NCBI RefSeq assembly: GCF_900115045.1
Contig: NZ_FOVC01000012.1
Location: forward strand, 34,330-98,329
Source of the DNA: Izhakiella capsodis
GTDB taxonomy: Bacteria; Pseudomonadota; Gammaproteobacteria; Enterobacterales; Enterobacteriaceae
Direction: 5' to 3'
Length of the DNA stretch: 64,000 nucleotides
Shown piece after piece: positions 1 through 7,528 of this stretch (its first letter is position 1; each line of letters starts with the position of its first letter). The notes beneath the pieces are model-generated. The model saw only the letters and a list, made by a program, of their open reading frames with translations. It did not search any database and had not been told where the DNA came from. The position numbers and the translations under genes were made by a program.

Positions 1-141
1 ATCATCAAGTTGCTGAATGAGTGCTTCAATCTGCGCCAGTGCGGTATTACGTCCGGTGACGATACATTCAATGCTGGTGGAGCAAATTACGTCGGTATGG
101 TCAGTTAATACTTCAGGCTCTGTGATGGTGAGTTCTGACAT
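1..141 (-). CDS. Prophage-type protein, N-terminal 47 residues only (runs off the window)
   Basis: The ATG is at 141-139 and is preceded by a good ribosome site (AAGGA about 7 bases upstream). The frame stays open to base 1, so only the N-terminus is visible. It begins MSELTITEPEVLTDHTDV and contains CIVTGRNTALAQIEALIQQL, an arrangement I associate with enterobacterial prophage proteins of the DUF4942 type (an R-N-A-L-x-x-I helix near the N-terminus). That assignment is from memory of the family and is tentative. The gene points out of the window to the left, and the other prophage scraps beside it support a phage origin. Confidence 0.55.
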   Translation of the reverse strand, partial: MSELTITEPEVLTDHTDVICSTSIECIVTGRNTALAQIEALIQQLDD

Positions 142-164
142 GCTTTTATCCTTTATATAAAGAA

Positions 165-192
165 AAACGCCAGCGGGCGAAGGCTGGCGTTT
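165..192 (-). terminator. Rho-independent terminator of a lost minus-strand gene
   Basis: A perfect 10-bp stem (AAACGCCAGC / GCTGGCGTTT) with an 8-base loop is followed, reading the minus strand, by a T-rich tract (TTTTTCTTT). It lies just downstream of the stop codon at 193-191 and just upstream of the phage gene that starts at 141, as expected of a terminator between two minus-strand prophage genes. Confidence 0.75.
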
Positions 193-300
193 ATGCGTGG
201 GTGATGAGTTTGGTTTCGTGGCTAATCTGTTTTGGTCTGTTGCAGACGCGGCAGATGGAAGAGATCGCGAACATCATTCCGTGCCTGTTCAGTTCAGGGC
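191..300 (-). pseudogene. C-terminal remnant of a prophage gene cut by IS debris
   Basis: A minus-strand reading frame ends at the TAA at 193-191, immediately before the terminator at 165-192. Its last residues (ICRVCNRPKQISHETKLITH) contain a C-x-x-C pair and look like a natural C-terminus. Upstream, toward higher coordinates, the frame runs into IS3-family transposase sequence at about 300-320, so the gene has probably lost its 5' part to that insertion. I do not recognise the protein. The right-hand boundary is approximate. Confidence 0.3.
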
Positions 301-318
301 AACAGCGCTGATGAATGA

Positions 319-1029
319 CGCCGTGGTGAAGTGCATCGCCGGGGACGTCAGGCACGTCAGCAGAAGGCTGCAGTCCCGACAACCTATACCGCCACCGGGC
401 CCTGTCAGGTCTGGTCATGGGATATCACCTGGTTACCGTCGGTGGTACGTGGACGCTGGTATTACCTGTATATGATAACCGATCTATATAGCCGGAAAAT
501 CACCGGGTATGAAGTGCATGAAACAGAAAGCGGTGAACAGGCTGCGGCTTTAATGCAGCGCAGTGTCATGCGTGAAGGCTGCTGGCGTCAGCCTTTGGTG
601 TTACATGCTGATAATGGCGCAGCGATGAAATCCCAGACACTGCAGATGAAACTGCATGAGCTGAATATCACGCTATCTCACAGCAGGCCGCGGGTCAGTA
701 ACGATAATGCGTATGCAGAGTCACTGTTCCGGACGCTGAAGTATGTGCCGCAGTGGCCGTCATCGGGGTTCAGAACACTGTCGGATGCCCGTCAGTGGGT
801 GAATAAATTTACCCGATGGTATAACGAAGAACATCGTCACAGCGTAATACGCTATGTTACGCCGTCAGAGCGACATCACGGAGAAGATCATGTGCTTCTG
901 AAACAGCGTGATGAACTGTACCGGAGCGCGAGACAGGCTCATCCTGAACGCTGGTCAGGTAAAACGAGAAACTGGCAGTCTGAAGGGGCAGTTATCCTGA
1001 ATCCGGACAGGGAAAAACAGGCGGCTTAA
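319..1029 (+). pseudogene. IS3-family transposase OrfB, N-terminally truncated
   Basis: About 230 residues of an IS3-family OrfB, covering the rve integrase core. The DDE triad is visible as the Asp of WDITWL, the Asp of LHADNGAAM and the Glu of AYAESLFRTLK, and the C-terminal region (FTRWYNEEHRHS) is also present. Full-length OrfB proteins of this type are nearly twice as long in element context. Here the frame is closed by a stop at 316-318, and neither OrfA nor the N-terminal DNA-binding part of OrfB is present, so this is an immobile remnant. The right end of the element probably lies within about 1030-1060 (GGGGGTGACAACTACCTTGA region), but I could not pair it with a left inverted repeat. 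It sits between prophage scraps and the O-antigen operon. Confidence 0.85.
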
Positions 1030-1161
1030 ATTAACCGGGGGTGACAACTACCTTGACACTTACCGTCTATAGGATGACAAGAGTATGATATTTTGTGCTA
1101 TGTAGAAGGCAGTTTTCATCGCACAATGAGGGCGTTTTAAAAAATCATTTTAATATCGGTC

Positions 1162-1200
1162 TATTGGTGGCTGTTGAGCCAAGGGCGGTAGCGTGCTTTT
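1162..1200 (+). promoter_or_regulatory. JUMPstart with ops element (RfaH recruitment) in the O-antigen leader
   Basis: The segment reads TATTGGTGGCTGTTGAGCC followed by AAGGGCGGTAGCGTGCTTTT. This matches the JUMPstart consensus found upstream of enterobacterial polysaccharide operons, and GGCGGTAGCGT at 1184-1194 is the ops core. In the nascent RNA/non-template DNA this element pauses RNA polymerase and recruits the NusG paralogue RfaH, which suppresses Rho termination across long operons. It lies about 215 bp before manC inside a 386-bp gene-free leader (1030-1415). I could not pick a convincing -10/-35 pair there. Its presence implies that all genes from manC to about 15 kb form one RfaH-dependent transcription unit. 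Confidence 0.92.
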
Positions 1201-1415
1201 TCTTCGTGTCACTAGGCGGGGGATCTTTGAAATTTCCTCTGCGAGCTCGTTTCAACTGCAGGTGCTGAAACTGTAGCTGTGGTAATGAATTACGCAGTTC
1301 CACCTTCCGCTGGTGATAGGAATGACGTAGCAAGTATAGTGAGTTAACTTTTTGTTTTTTTTCATAACTTATTGAATGTATAGTGCTATATAGCTGAGTT
1401 TTATAAGGATAAAAA

Positions 1416-2828
1416 ATGTTACTACCGGTAATTATGGCAGGTGGCACAGGTAGTCGCCTCTGGCCGATGTCCCGCGAACTTCATCCTAAACAATTTTTGC
1501 GTCTGCATAGCCTGCACTCAATGTTGCAGGAAACGCTAAAACGTCTCGATGAAATAGATGTTGGCGAGCCTGTCGTAATCTGTAACGAAAATCATCGCTT
1601 TATGGTGGCTGAGCAACTGCGACAAATCGACATGTTGTCTCATAACATCATTCTGGAGCCCGTTGGCCGCAATACCGCACCAGCTATCGCTCTCGCGGCC
1701 TTGAATGCCATTGCCCAAGGGCATGATCCCATCATGCTGGTATTGGCTGCAGACCATATCATCAAAGATATTACGACCTTTCATAAAGCGATTGAGGCGG
1801 CAATGGCTTATGCAGCTGGTCAGAGTCTCGTTACGTTTGGTATTGTGCCGACTGGGCCGGAAACGGGCTATGGCTACATTCAACGTGGCGAAAACTCTGG
1901 CGAAAGCTCAGTGGCATCCAGTGTGAAACGCTTCGTTGAAAAACCAGATCTTGCAACAGCGCAGACTTATGTAGACTCTGGAGAATATTTTTGGAACAGC
2001 GGCATGTTTATGTTCCGTGCCAAGCGTTATCTGGAAGAGTTAGAAAAATTTCGTCCGGATATTTTGGATGCTTGCCGCCGTTCCTTGACTGACATTGAAT
2101 GTGATAAAAACTTTATCAACGTTAATTACGATGCTTTTTCCAGTTGTCCCGATGAATCAATAGACTATGCGGTGATGGAGAAGACCACGGATGCCGTGAT
2201 GATCCCGCTAGACGTTGGCTGGAGTGATGTAGGTTCATGGTCTGCATTATGGGATGTTAGCGAAAAGGACGGAGAAGGTAATGCATTAACGGGAGATACA
2301 TTCCTCCACAATACCCACGACTGTTATATTAATACTGATGAAAAATTGGTTGCCGCCGTGGGCGTTGAGAACCTGGTAATTGTTAATACCAAAGATGCGG
2401 TTTTAGTGATTGATAAATCAAAGGTTCAGGATGTCAAAAAAGTTGTCGAACATCTAAAAAAACATAAACGCACAGAATTTAGAAGGCACCGTGAAGTTTA
2501 CCGCCCGTGGGGTATTTGCGACATTCTGGTGGATGAAAAACGCTTTAATGTGAACCGCATTACCGTAAATCCAGGCGAAGCATTTTCTTTGCAGATGCAC
2601 CATCACCGCACAGAGCATTGGGTGGTGCTTGCTGGTACGGCAAGAGTGACAACCGGAGATAAGACTTTCCTGCTGACTGAAAATCAGTCCACTTTCATTC
2701 CTATTGGTGTGGTTCATCGTTTGGAGAACCCGGGGAATATTCCTCTGGAACTGATTGAGGTGCAAGCGGGATCTTATTTAGGTGATGATGACATTATTCG
2801 GATTAAAGATCATTACGGTCGTTGCTAA
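1416..2828 (+). CDS. manC: Mannose-1-phosphate guanylyltransferase / mannose-6-phosphate isomerase
   Basis: Bifunctional type II enzyme of 470 residues that makes GDP-mannose from mannose-1-phosphate and GTP and can isomerise fructose-6-P to mannose-6-P, in the cytosol. The N-terminal nucleotidyltransferase domain (about 1-285) carries the GGTGSRLWP signature at residues 9-17 and a FVEKPD motif. The C-terminal cupin (about 320-465) carries the isomerase-type sequence HHHRTEHWVVLAGTA. The ATG at 1416 follows TAAGGA at good spacing. It is the first gene of the O-antigen operon, about 215 bp behind the ops element. Together with manB it supplies donor sugar for the glycosyltransferases, and its product is also the substrate of Gmd. 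Confidence 0.96.
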   Translation: MLLPVIMAGGTGSRLWPMSRELHPKQFLRLHSLHSMLQETLKRLDEIDVGEPVVICNENHRFMVAEQLRQIDMLSHNIILEPVGRNTAPAIALAALNAIAQGHDPIMLVLAADHIIKDITTFHKAIEAAMAYAAGQSLVTFGIVPTGPETGYGYIQRGENSGESSVASSVKRFVEKPDLATAQTYVDSGEYFWNSGMFMFRAKRYLEELEKFRPDILDACRRSLTDIECDKNFINVNYDAFSSCPDESIDYAVMEKTTDAVMIPLDVGWSDVGSWSALWDVSEKDGEGNALTGDTFLHNTHDCYINTDEKLVAAVGVENLVIVNTKDAVLVIDKSKVQDVKKVVEHLKKHKRTEFRRHREVYRPWGICDILVDEKRFNVNRITVNPGEAFSLQMHHHRTEHWVVLAGTARVTTGDKTFLLTENQSTFIPIGVVHRLENPGNIPLELIEVQAGSYLGDDDIIRIKDHYGRC

Positions 2829-2842
2829 GTTTTGAGGTTTTA

Positions 2843-4219
2843 ATGAGTAGCTTAACCTGTTTTAAAGCTTATGATATTCGTGGTCAGCTTGGTGAAGAAC
2901 TGAACGAAGATATAGCTTATCGTATCGGCCGGGCTTATGGCGAATATCTTAAACCAAAGCGTGTTATTGTTGGTGGCGACGTGCGCCTGACCAGTGAAGC
3001 GCTTAAATTGGCGCTGGCTAATGGATTGCAGGATGCTGCTGCTGATGTCTATGATATTGGAATGAGCGGAACAGAAGAAGTCTATTTTGCTACTTTCCAT
3101 CTTGAGATGGACGGTGGTATAGAAGTGACCGCCAGCCACAATCCAATGAACTACAACGGTATGAAACTGGTACGTGCCAATGCACAGCCGGTGAGTGGAG
3201 ATACCGGCCTGTCGGCAATTAAACAACTGGCTGAAGAAAATGCCTTTCCTTCTGTTGCCGAAAGCAAACGCGGCAGCTATCAACAAATTTCAGTTCTCAC
3301 CGAGTATGTTGATCATCTGTTGGGTTACGTTGACACTGCGACACTGAAACCGATGAAGCTGGTAATTAACTCCGGCAATGGTGCGGCAGGGCACGTTATC
3401 GATGAGATAGAACGCCGTTTTAAGCGCGACAATGTCCCTGTATCCTTTATAAAAGTACACCATCAACCAGATGGCAATTTCCCGAACGGCATCCCTAACC
3501 CACTATTACCTGAGTGTCGTGCCGATACGGCAAAAGCGGTACTCGAACATCAGGCCGATATGGGCATTGCTTTCGACGGCGATTTCGACCGTTGCTTCCT
3601 GTTTGATGAGAAAGCGAATTTTATCGAAGGCTATTATATTGTCGGGCTACTGGCCGAAGCATTCCTGCAAACCCATCCAGGCTCCAAGATTATCCACGAC
3701 CCGCGTCTTTCCTGGAATACAATCGATATTGTTACCCAGGCTGGTGGTATCCCGGTAATGTCAAAAACCGGACATGCATTCATTAAAGAACGGATGCGTA
3801 AAGAAGATGCCATTTATGGCGGCGAAATGAGTGCCCACCATTATTTCCGTGATTTCGCCTATTGTGACAGTGGTATGATCCCATGGCTGCTTGTAACGGG
3901 TTTGTTTTCCAGCAGAGGGAAAGATTTGAGCCAATTGGTGGGTGATCGTATGCGTTCTTATCCGGCGTCGGGAGAAATTAACCGTCGGCTCGTTAACCCT
4001 GAAAAATTAATTAAGCAGATTCATGCAATTTATGGACCTGAAGCAACTAAAATTGATTTTACAGATGGTCTGAGCATTGAATTCGAGAACTGGCGTTTTA
4101 ATCTACGTACATCAAATACTGAACCAGTAATAAGGCTTAATGTTGAGTCAAAAGCTGATGAAAGTGTAATGAAGAATAAGACAGAAGAGTTACTTACGCT
4201 TTTAGACAGGATGGAATAA
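2843..4219 (+). CDS. manB: Phosphomannomutase
   Basis: Phosphomannomutase of 458 residues (CpsG/ManB family, usual length about 456), interconverting mannose-6-phosphate and mannose-1-phosphate. Visible hallmarks are TASHNP with the phosphoserine at about residue 98, the metal loop DGDFDRC at about 245-251, the sugar-binding GGEMSAHH, and the phosphate-binding RTSNTEP near the C-terminus. The frame also has an upstream TTG at 2822 overlapping manC, but the ATG at 2843 follows TGAGG and gives the expected N-terminus MSSLTCFKAYDIRG. Its stop overlaps the start of wzm (TAATG), implying translational coupling. Confidence 0.95.
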   Translation: MSSLTCFKAYDIRGQLGEELNEDIAYRIGRAYGEYLKPKRVIVGGDVRLTSEALKLALANGLQDAAADVYDIGMSGTEEVYFATFHLEMDGGIEVTASHNPMNYNGMKLVRANAQPVSGDTGLSAIKQLAEENAFPSVAESKRGSYQQISVLTEYVDHLLGYVDTATLKPMKLVINSGNGAAGHVIDEIERRFKRDNVPVSFIKVHHQPDGNFPNGIPNPLLPECRADTAKAVLEHQADMGIAFDGDFDRCFLFDEKANFIEGYYIVGLLAEAFLQTHPGSKIIHDPRLSWNTIDIVTQAGGIPVMSKTGHAFIKERMRKEDAIYGGEMSAHHYFRDFAYCDSGMIPWLLVTGLFSSRGKDLSQLVGDRMRSYPASGEINRRLVNPEKLIKQIHAIYGPEATKIDFTDGLSIEFENWRFNLRTSNTEPVIRLNVESKADESVMKNKTEELLTLLDRME

Positions 4220-5013
4220 TGAAATCTTTATTAATGTCGATATTTAATTATCGGGGATTTATTGGGAGTAGTATTAAGCGAGACTTCCAATCAAGATATA
4301 AAACAAGCATGCTTGGAGCAGCATGGTTGGTTTTACAACCTCTTGCAATGATCATAGTCTATACGGTCATTTTTGCTGAAGTCATGCGCGCAAGGATGCC
4401 TGGTGATACAGGGCCATTTGCATATAGTATTTATATCTGCTCTGGATTATTAACCTGGGGTTTTTTTGCTGAGTTAGTTACTCGCTTACAAACTGTTTTT
4501 GTTGATAATGCAAATTTCTTGAAGAAGATAAACTTCCCAAGAATATGCCTTCCGGTTATATCATTAGGCGCTTCATTTATTAACTTTTTGATTATATTCT
4601 CCCTTTACTTGCTGTTTTTACTCTTTACCGGTAATTTTCCCGGAATATATATATTTGGGATAATCCCTCTGCTAATTGTTCAAATTATTTTTTCATTGGG
4701 ACTTGGGGTCATTCTTGGAGTTTTAAATGTATTCTTCCGGGATGTATCGCAATTCATGAATATACTTCTTCAGTTTTGGTTTTGGTTCACTCCTATAATT
4801 TATATAATTGATATTTTACCAAAATGGGCCAGTAAATGGTTAATGCTGAATCCTATGACAGGCCTTATTGTGGGCTATCAGAATATTTTTGTGAGAAAAC
4901 AATGGCCTGATTGGAGCAATCTCTACTTGATTGGAGCATTATCCGTGATACTGCTTATTGTTGCCCTTCACTTATTCCGGAAGCATTCCGGTGACATGGT
5001 AGATGAATTATAA
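4219..5013 (+). CDS. wzm: O-antigen ABC transporter permease Wzm
   Basis: ABC-2 type permease of 264 residues with about six hydrophobic segments (for example around residues 30-55, 68-90, 115-140, 145-170, 180-200 and 235-255). Wzm dimers form the inner-membrane channel that moves a finished undecaprenyl-PP-linked polysaccharide to the periplasm. The cytosolic N-terminus with basic residues (IKRDFQSRYKTSMLGAAW) is typical of the O-antigen/teichoic acid exporter family. It starts within the manB stop and its own stop overlaps the wzt start. The pairing with an extended Wzt means export of full-length chains rather than the Wzx/Wzy pathway, and no wzx or wzy gene is present. Confidence 0.93.
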   Translation: MKSLLMSIFNYRGFIGSSIKRDFQSRYKTSMLGAAWLVLQPLAMIIVYTVIFAEVMRARMPGDTGPFAYSIYICSGLLTWGFFAELVTRLQTVFVDNANFLKKINFPRICLPVISLGASFINFLIIFSLYLLFLLFTGNFPGIYIFGIIPLLIVQIIFSLGLGVILGVLNVFFRDVSQFMNILLQFWFWFTPIIYIIDILPKWASKWLMLNPMTGLIVGYQNIFVRKQWPDWSNLYLIGALSVILLIVALHLFRKHSGDMVDEL

Positions 5014-6218
5014 TGAGTAGTATAATTGTAAAGGGTATTTGTAAATCCTATAAAAAATACAATAGTCGTTATGACCGTCTTATTGAATGGTTTTCTCCAT
5101 TTAATAGTTGTCGGCATAGTGTTACCACTATTTTGGACGATATCAATTTCACCGTGAACCCTGGCGAAGCTGTTGGTATCATTGGGGTAAATGGTGCGGG
5201 CAAGAGTACGTTACTTAAGATTATTACTGGCACCACAGCAGCAACACGAGGTCGTGTAAAAATAAACGGACGTGTTGCCGCTCTGCTAGAATTAGGGATG
5301 GGTTTTCATCCTGATTTTACTGGTCGAGACAATGTTTTCATGTCAGGGCAGTTACTCGGCATGTCGCTTGAGCAAATTAGAGAGCTCATGCCATTTATTG
5401 AAGAGTTTGCTGAGATAGGTCAGTATATAGATCAACCTGTACGTACTTATTCTAGTGGGATGCAAGTTCGTCTTGCTTTCAGTGTTGCGACAGCACTGCG
5501 ACCAGAAGTATTGATTGTTGATGAAGCCCTTTCTGTTGGTGATGCGTATTTTCAGGCTAAATGTTTTGCTCGCATCAAAGAATATAAATCACGCGGTACA
5601 ACTTTATTAATCGTATCGCATGACCAAGCAGCTATTGCAAACCTATGCAGTAGAGCAATTCTTCTTGAAAAGGGTAGGGTCGTTGCGGATACGGTACCTA
5701 CCGACGTTATGAATTTGTATAATGCAAAACTATCAAAAACGTCGGATACTATGGATGTTAAATTGCATGAAGGGAAAATGGTATCAGGAGACCTTCGTGC
5801 AGTTGTAAATGGATTTTATGTTTTGGATAGTAAAGGTAATAAAGTTGAAACACTAACTGTTTCTAATAAATATGAATTGTGTTTTGAAATAGATAATAAA
5901 GAAATCAGTTCTGGATTAACTCTTGGTTTCCATATTCGTGACAGATTGGGTAATGTTATTTTTGGCATTAATACACTGGCATTGAAAGCGGATATTTCCA
6001 GCTTAGGACCTAAGCTGATTAAGTTTATTCTGAATATGAATATTGGCGTTGGTGAATTTTCTGTCTCAGCTGCGTTACATAAAGAACGCGACCATTACGA
6101 AGAATGTTATCACTGGGTTGATGGTCTGGGTACATTCCATGTCGTTGCGCCAGAGAGAATATTTGTTGGTAGTGCATGGCTAGATGCTGATTGCCAAATA
6201 GTTAACTTGGAGAAATAG
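5013..6218 (+). CDS. wzt: O-antigen ABC transporter ATPase Wzt with C-terminal carbohydrate-binding domain
   Basis: 401-residue ATPase partner of Wzm. The N-terminal nucleotide-binding domain (about 1-245) shows Walker A GVNGAGKST at about 58-66, the signature YSSGMQ at about 147, Walker B LIVDEA at about 168 and the switch His in SHDQA. Residues about 250-401 form an extra beta-rich domain absent from ordinary ATPases of this type. In the E. coli O8/O9a systems the same extension binds the modified non-reducing end of the glycan and licenses export. That, with the methyltransferase gene directly downstream, suggests this O-chain also carries a terminal cap. The start overlaps the wzm stop. 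Confidence 0.94.
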   Translation: MSSIIVKGICKSYKKYNSRYDRLIEWFSPFNSCRHSVTTILDDINFTVNPGEAVGIIGVNGAGKSTLLKIITGTTAATRGRVKINGRVAALLELGMGFHPDFTGRDNVFMSGQLLGMSLEQIRELMPFIEEFAEIGQYIDQPVRTYSSGMQVRLAFSVATALRPEVLIVDEALSVGDAYFQAKCFARIKEYKSRGTTLLIVSHDQAAIANLCSRAILLEKGRVVADTVPTDVMNLYNAKLSKTSDTMDVKLHEGKMVSGDLRAVVNGFYVLDSKGNKVETLTVSNKYELCFEIDNKEISSGLTLGFHIRDRLGNVIFGINTLALKADISSLGPKLIKFILNMNIGVGEFSVSAALHKERDHYEECYHWVDGLGTFHVVAPERIFVGSAWLDADCQIVNLEK

Positions 6219-6220
6219 TT

Positions 6221-7087
6221 TTGATTTTAGAATACTTTAAGCGTTTGACTAAACATCTTAATGACTCAACATCTCATAACCAAGCTGTACTTGAGACCTT
6301 GAATGATTTAAATGGCAAAATTGAGTCGTTGGGAGAAGAAGTTAAAGGATTAAAGGAGCTACAAGGAGTTGAACCGGTTGTTGAATCACCTAATGATTTG
6401 GTTGTTTTACGGAGTGATTTGGCTGAGCAAAAAGAAGGTATTCTCCAAATAGATAATGCTGTCCATAATGTTGCCGACCGACTTGAGTTTGTTCGCGAAG
6501 AACTGATGTTTGAACTTCGGGTGAAAACAGGTTCATTCAAAGATAAAACAGAAGCCGTAAACATTGAAAGCAAAGTTTTGCATAGTGATAAATACGACTC
6601 CGGAATACGGCGTATTAACGTCGGTTGCGGACATGTTCAAATCGAAGGCTACATTAATGTTGATGCAAGGGAGATTCCTGGTGTTGATGTGATTTCTTCC
6701 GCAAGTGAATTACCATTTATGGATGGTGAGTTAGAGGAGATTTACTGCGCACATTTAGCTGAACATTTTACTGAACTAGAGCTTAAAAGAATTATATTTC
6801 CACATTGGTTTAATAAAATCAGTGAAGGTGGGCAGTTGCATATCGTCGTACCTGATGCACATAGTATGATTAAAGATTATGTTGCCGGTGAAATGAGTTT
6901 TGAAGACTTACGTAAAGTAACTTATGGTGCACAGGATTATGAAGGTGATTTTCATTATACTATGTTTACGATAGACAGCCTGACCCAACTTCTTATCGAA
7001 GCAGGTTTTGATAGTGCCTCTGTTGTTGAAGATAACCGAAAAAATGGACTGTGTCGCGAAATGGAGTTGATTGCACGAAAAGTGTAA
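6221..7087 (+). CDS. SAM-dependent methyltransferase with N-terminal coiled coil, putative O-chain capping enzyme
   Basis: 288 residues. The probable start is TTG at 6221, with GGAGA about 7 bases upstream and only two bases after the wzt stop. Residues about 15-110 are charged and heptad-like (predicted coiled coil). A class I methyltransferase domain follows, with motif I INVGCG at about 131-136, an acidic end of strand 2 (NVDAREIPGVDV) and a HLAEHF segment. In ABC-dependent O-antigens, chain-terminating methyltransferases such as WbdD are encoded in this position and carry coiled coils that measure or anchor the chain. This protein lacks the WbdD kinase domain. Terminal methylation of the chain is inferred from the fold and context, not shown. 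Confidence 0.75.
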   Translation: MILEYFKRLTKHLNDSTSHNQAVLETLNDLNGKIESLGEEVKGLKELQGVEPVVESPNDLVVLRSDLAEQKEGILQIDNAVHNVADRLEFVREELMFELRVKTGSFKDKTEAVNIESKVLHSDKYDSGIRRINVGCGHVQIEGYINVDAREIPGVDVISSASELPFMDGELEEIYCAHLAEHFTELELKRIIFPHWFNKISEGGQLHIVVPDAHSMIKDYVAGEMSFEDLRKVTYGAQDYEGDFHYTMFTIDSLTQLLIEAGFDSASVVEDNRKNGLCREMELIARKV

Positions 7088-7108
7088 TTGACATGCTAGG
7101 ATAAAATT

Positions 7109-7525
7109 ATGAGCATCAATATGCTTGACGAAATTAATGCTAAAATAAAGCAAGAGATACTTCGAGAAAGAGAAGTAAGACTCACATCTCAAAACTCGTA
7201 CTTGTCTGTGATCCCGAAAAATTTGCGATTTCGCGCGTCTTCAGAACACTATCATATAAAGGACCTTATTTCTTTATGTAAAGAAGATTATCGTGATTTA
7301 GTTGTTGCATTAATAATGAAAGAGAAACGAGAGAACATTAAAGGGTATCAGATCATTGATCGTTTCCGTACACGCCCCTTTATATTTATTAGTTTGCTTT
7401 CGCTTCATCCTGAAAATAAAGTTAAGATTTTGGGGAAGACTCGGTTTGTTGCAATTAAATTGTTAACTAAGAACCCAAAATTATTGGATGTTGCCACGAA
7501 ACTATATAGAAAATATAAGAGGTAA
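7109..7525 (+). CDS. Unknown basic protein of the O-antigen operon
   Basis: 138 residues, ATG at 7109 after AGGAT, three bases before the next gene, and in the same AT-rich composition as its neighbours. I do not recognise the family. It is lysine/arginine-rich, apparently all-alpha, without a signal peptide or membrane segment. It has an N-terminal amphipathic helix (INAKIKQEILREREVRL), a central RDLVVALIMKEKRENIKGYQ segment and a basic C-terminus (KLYRKYKR). Its place between the methyltransferase and the large glycosyltransferase suggests an accessory to chain capping or polymerase assembly at the membrane, but there is no direct evidence. Confidence 0.7.
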   Translation: MSINMLDEINAKIKQEILREREVRLTSQNSYLSVIPKNLRFRASSEHYHIKDLISLCKEDYRDLVVALIMKEKRENIKGYQIIDRFRTRPFIFISLLSLHPENKVKILGKTRFVAIKLLTKNPKLLDVATKLYRKYKR

Positions 7526-7528
7526 GCA

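Noticed and set aside
1053..1082. IS3-borne outward promoter driving manC (TTGACA at 1053-1058)
   Set aside because: No acceptable -10 hexamer stands 16-18 bp downstream; the first TATGAT-like sequence is too far.
1145..1447. 100-residue minus-strand open frame across the JUMPstart leader
   Set aside because: It overlaps the ops element and the manC start on the opposite strand, has a low-quality composition and no ribosome site.
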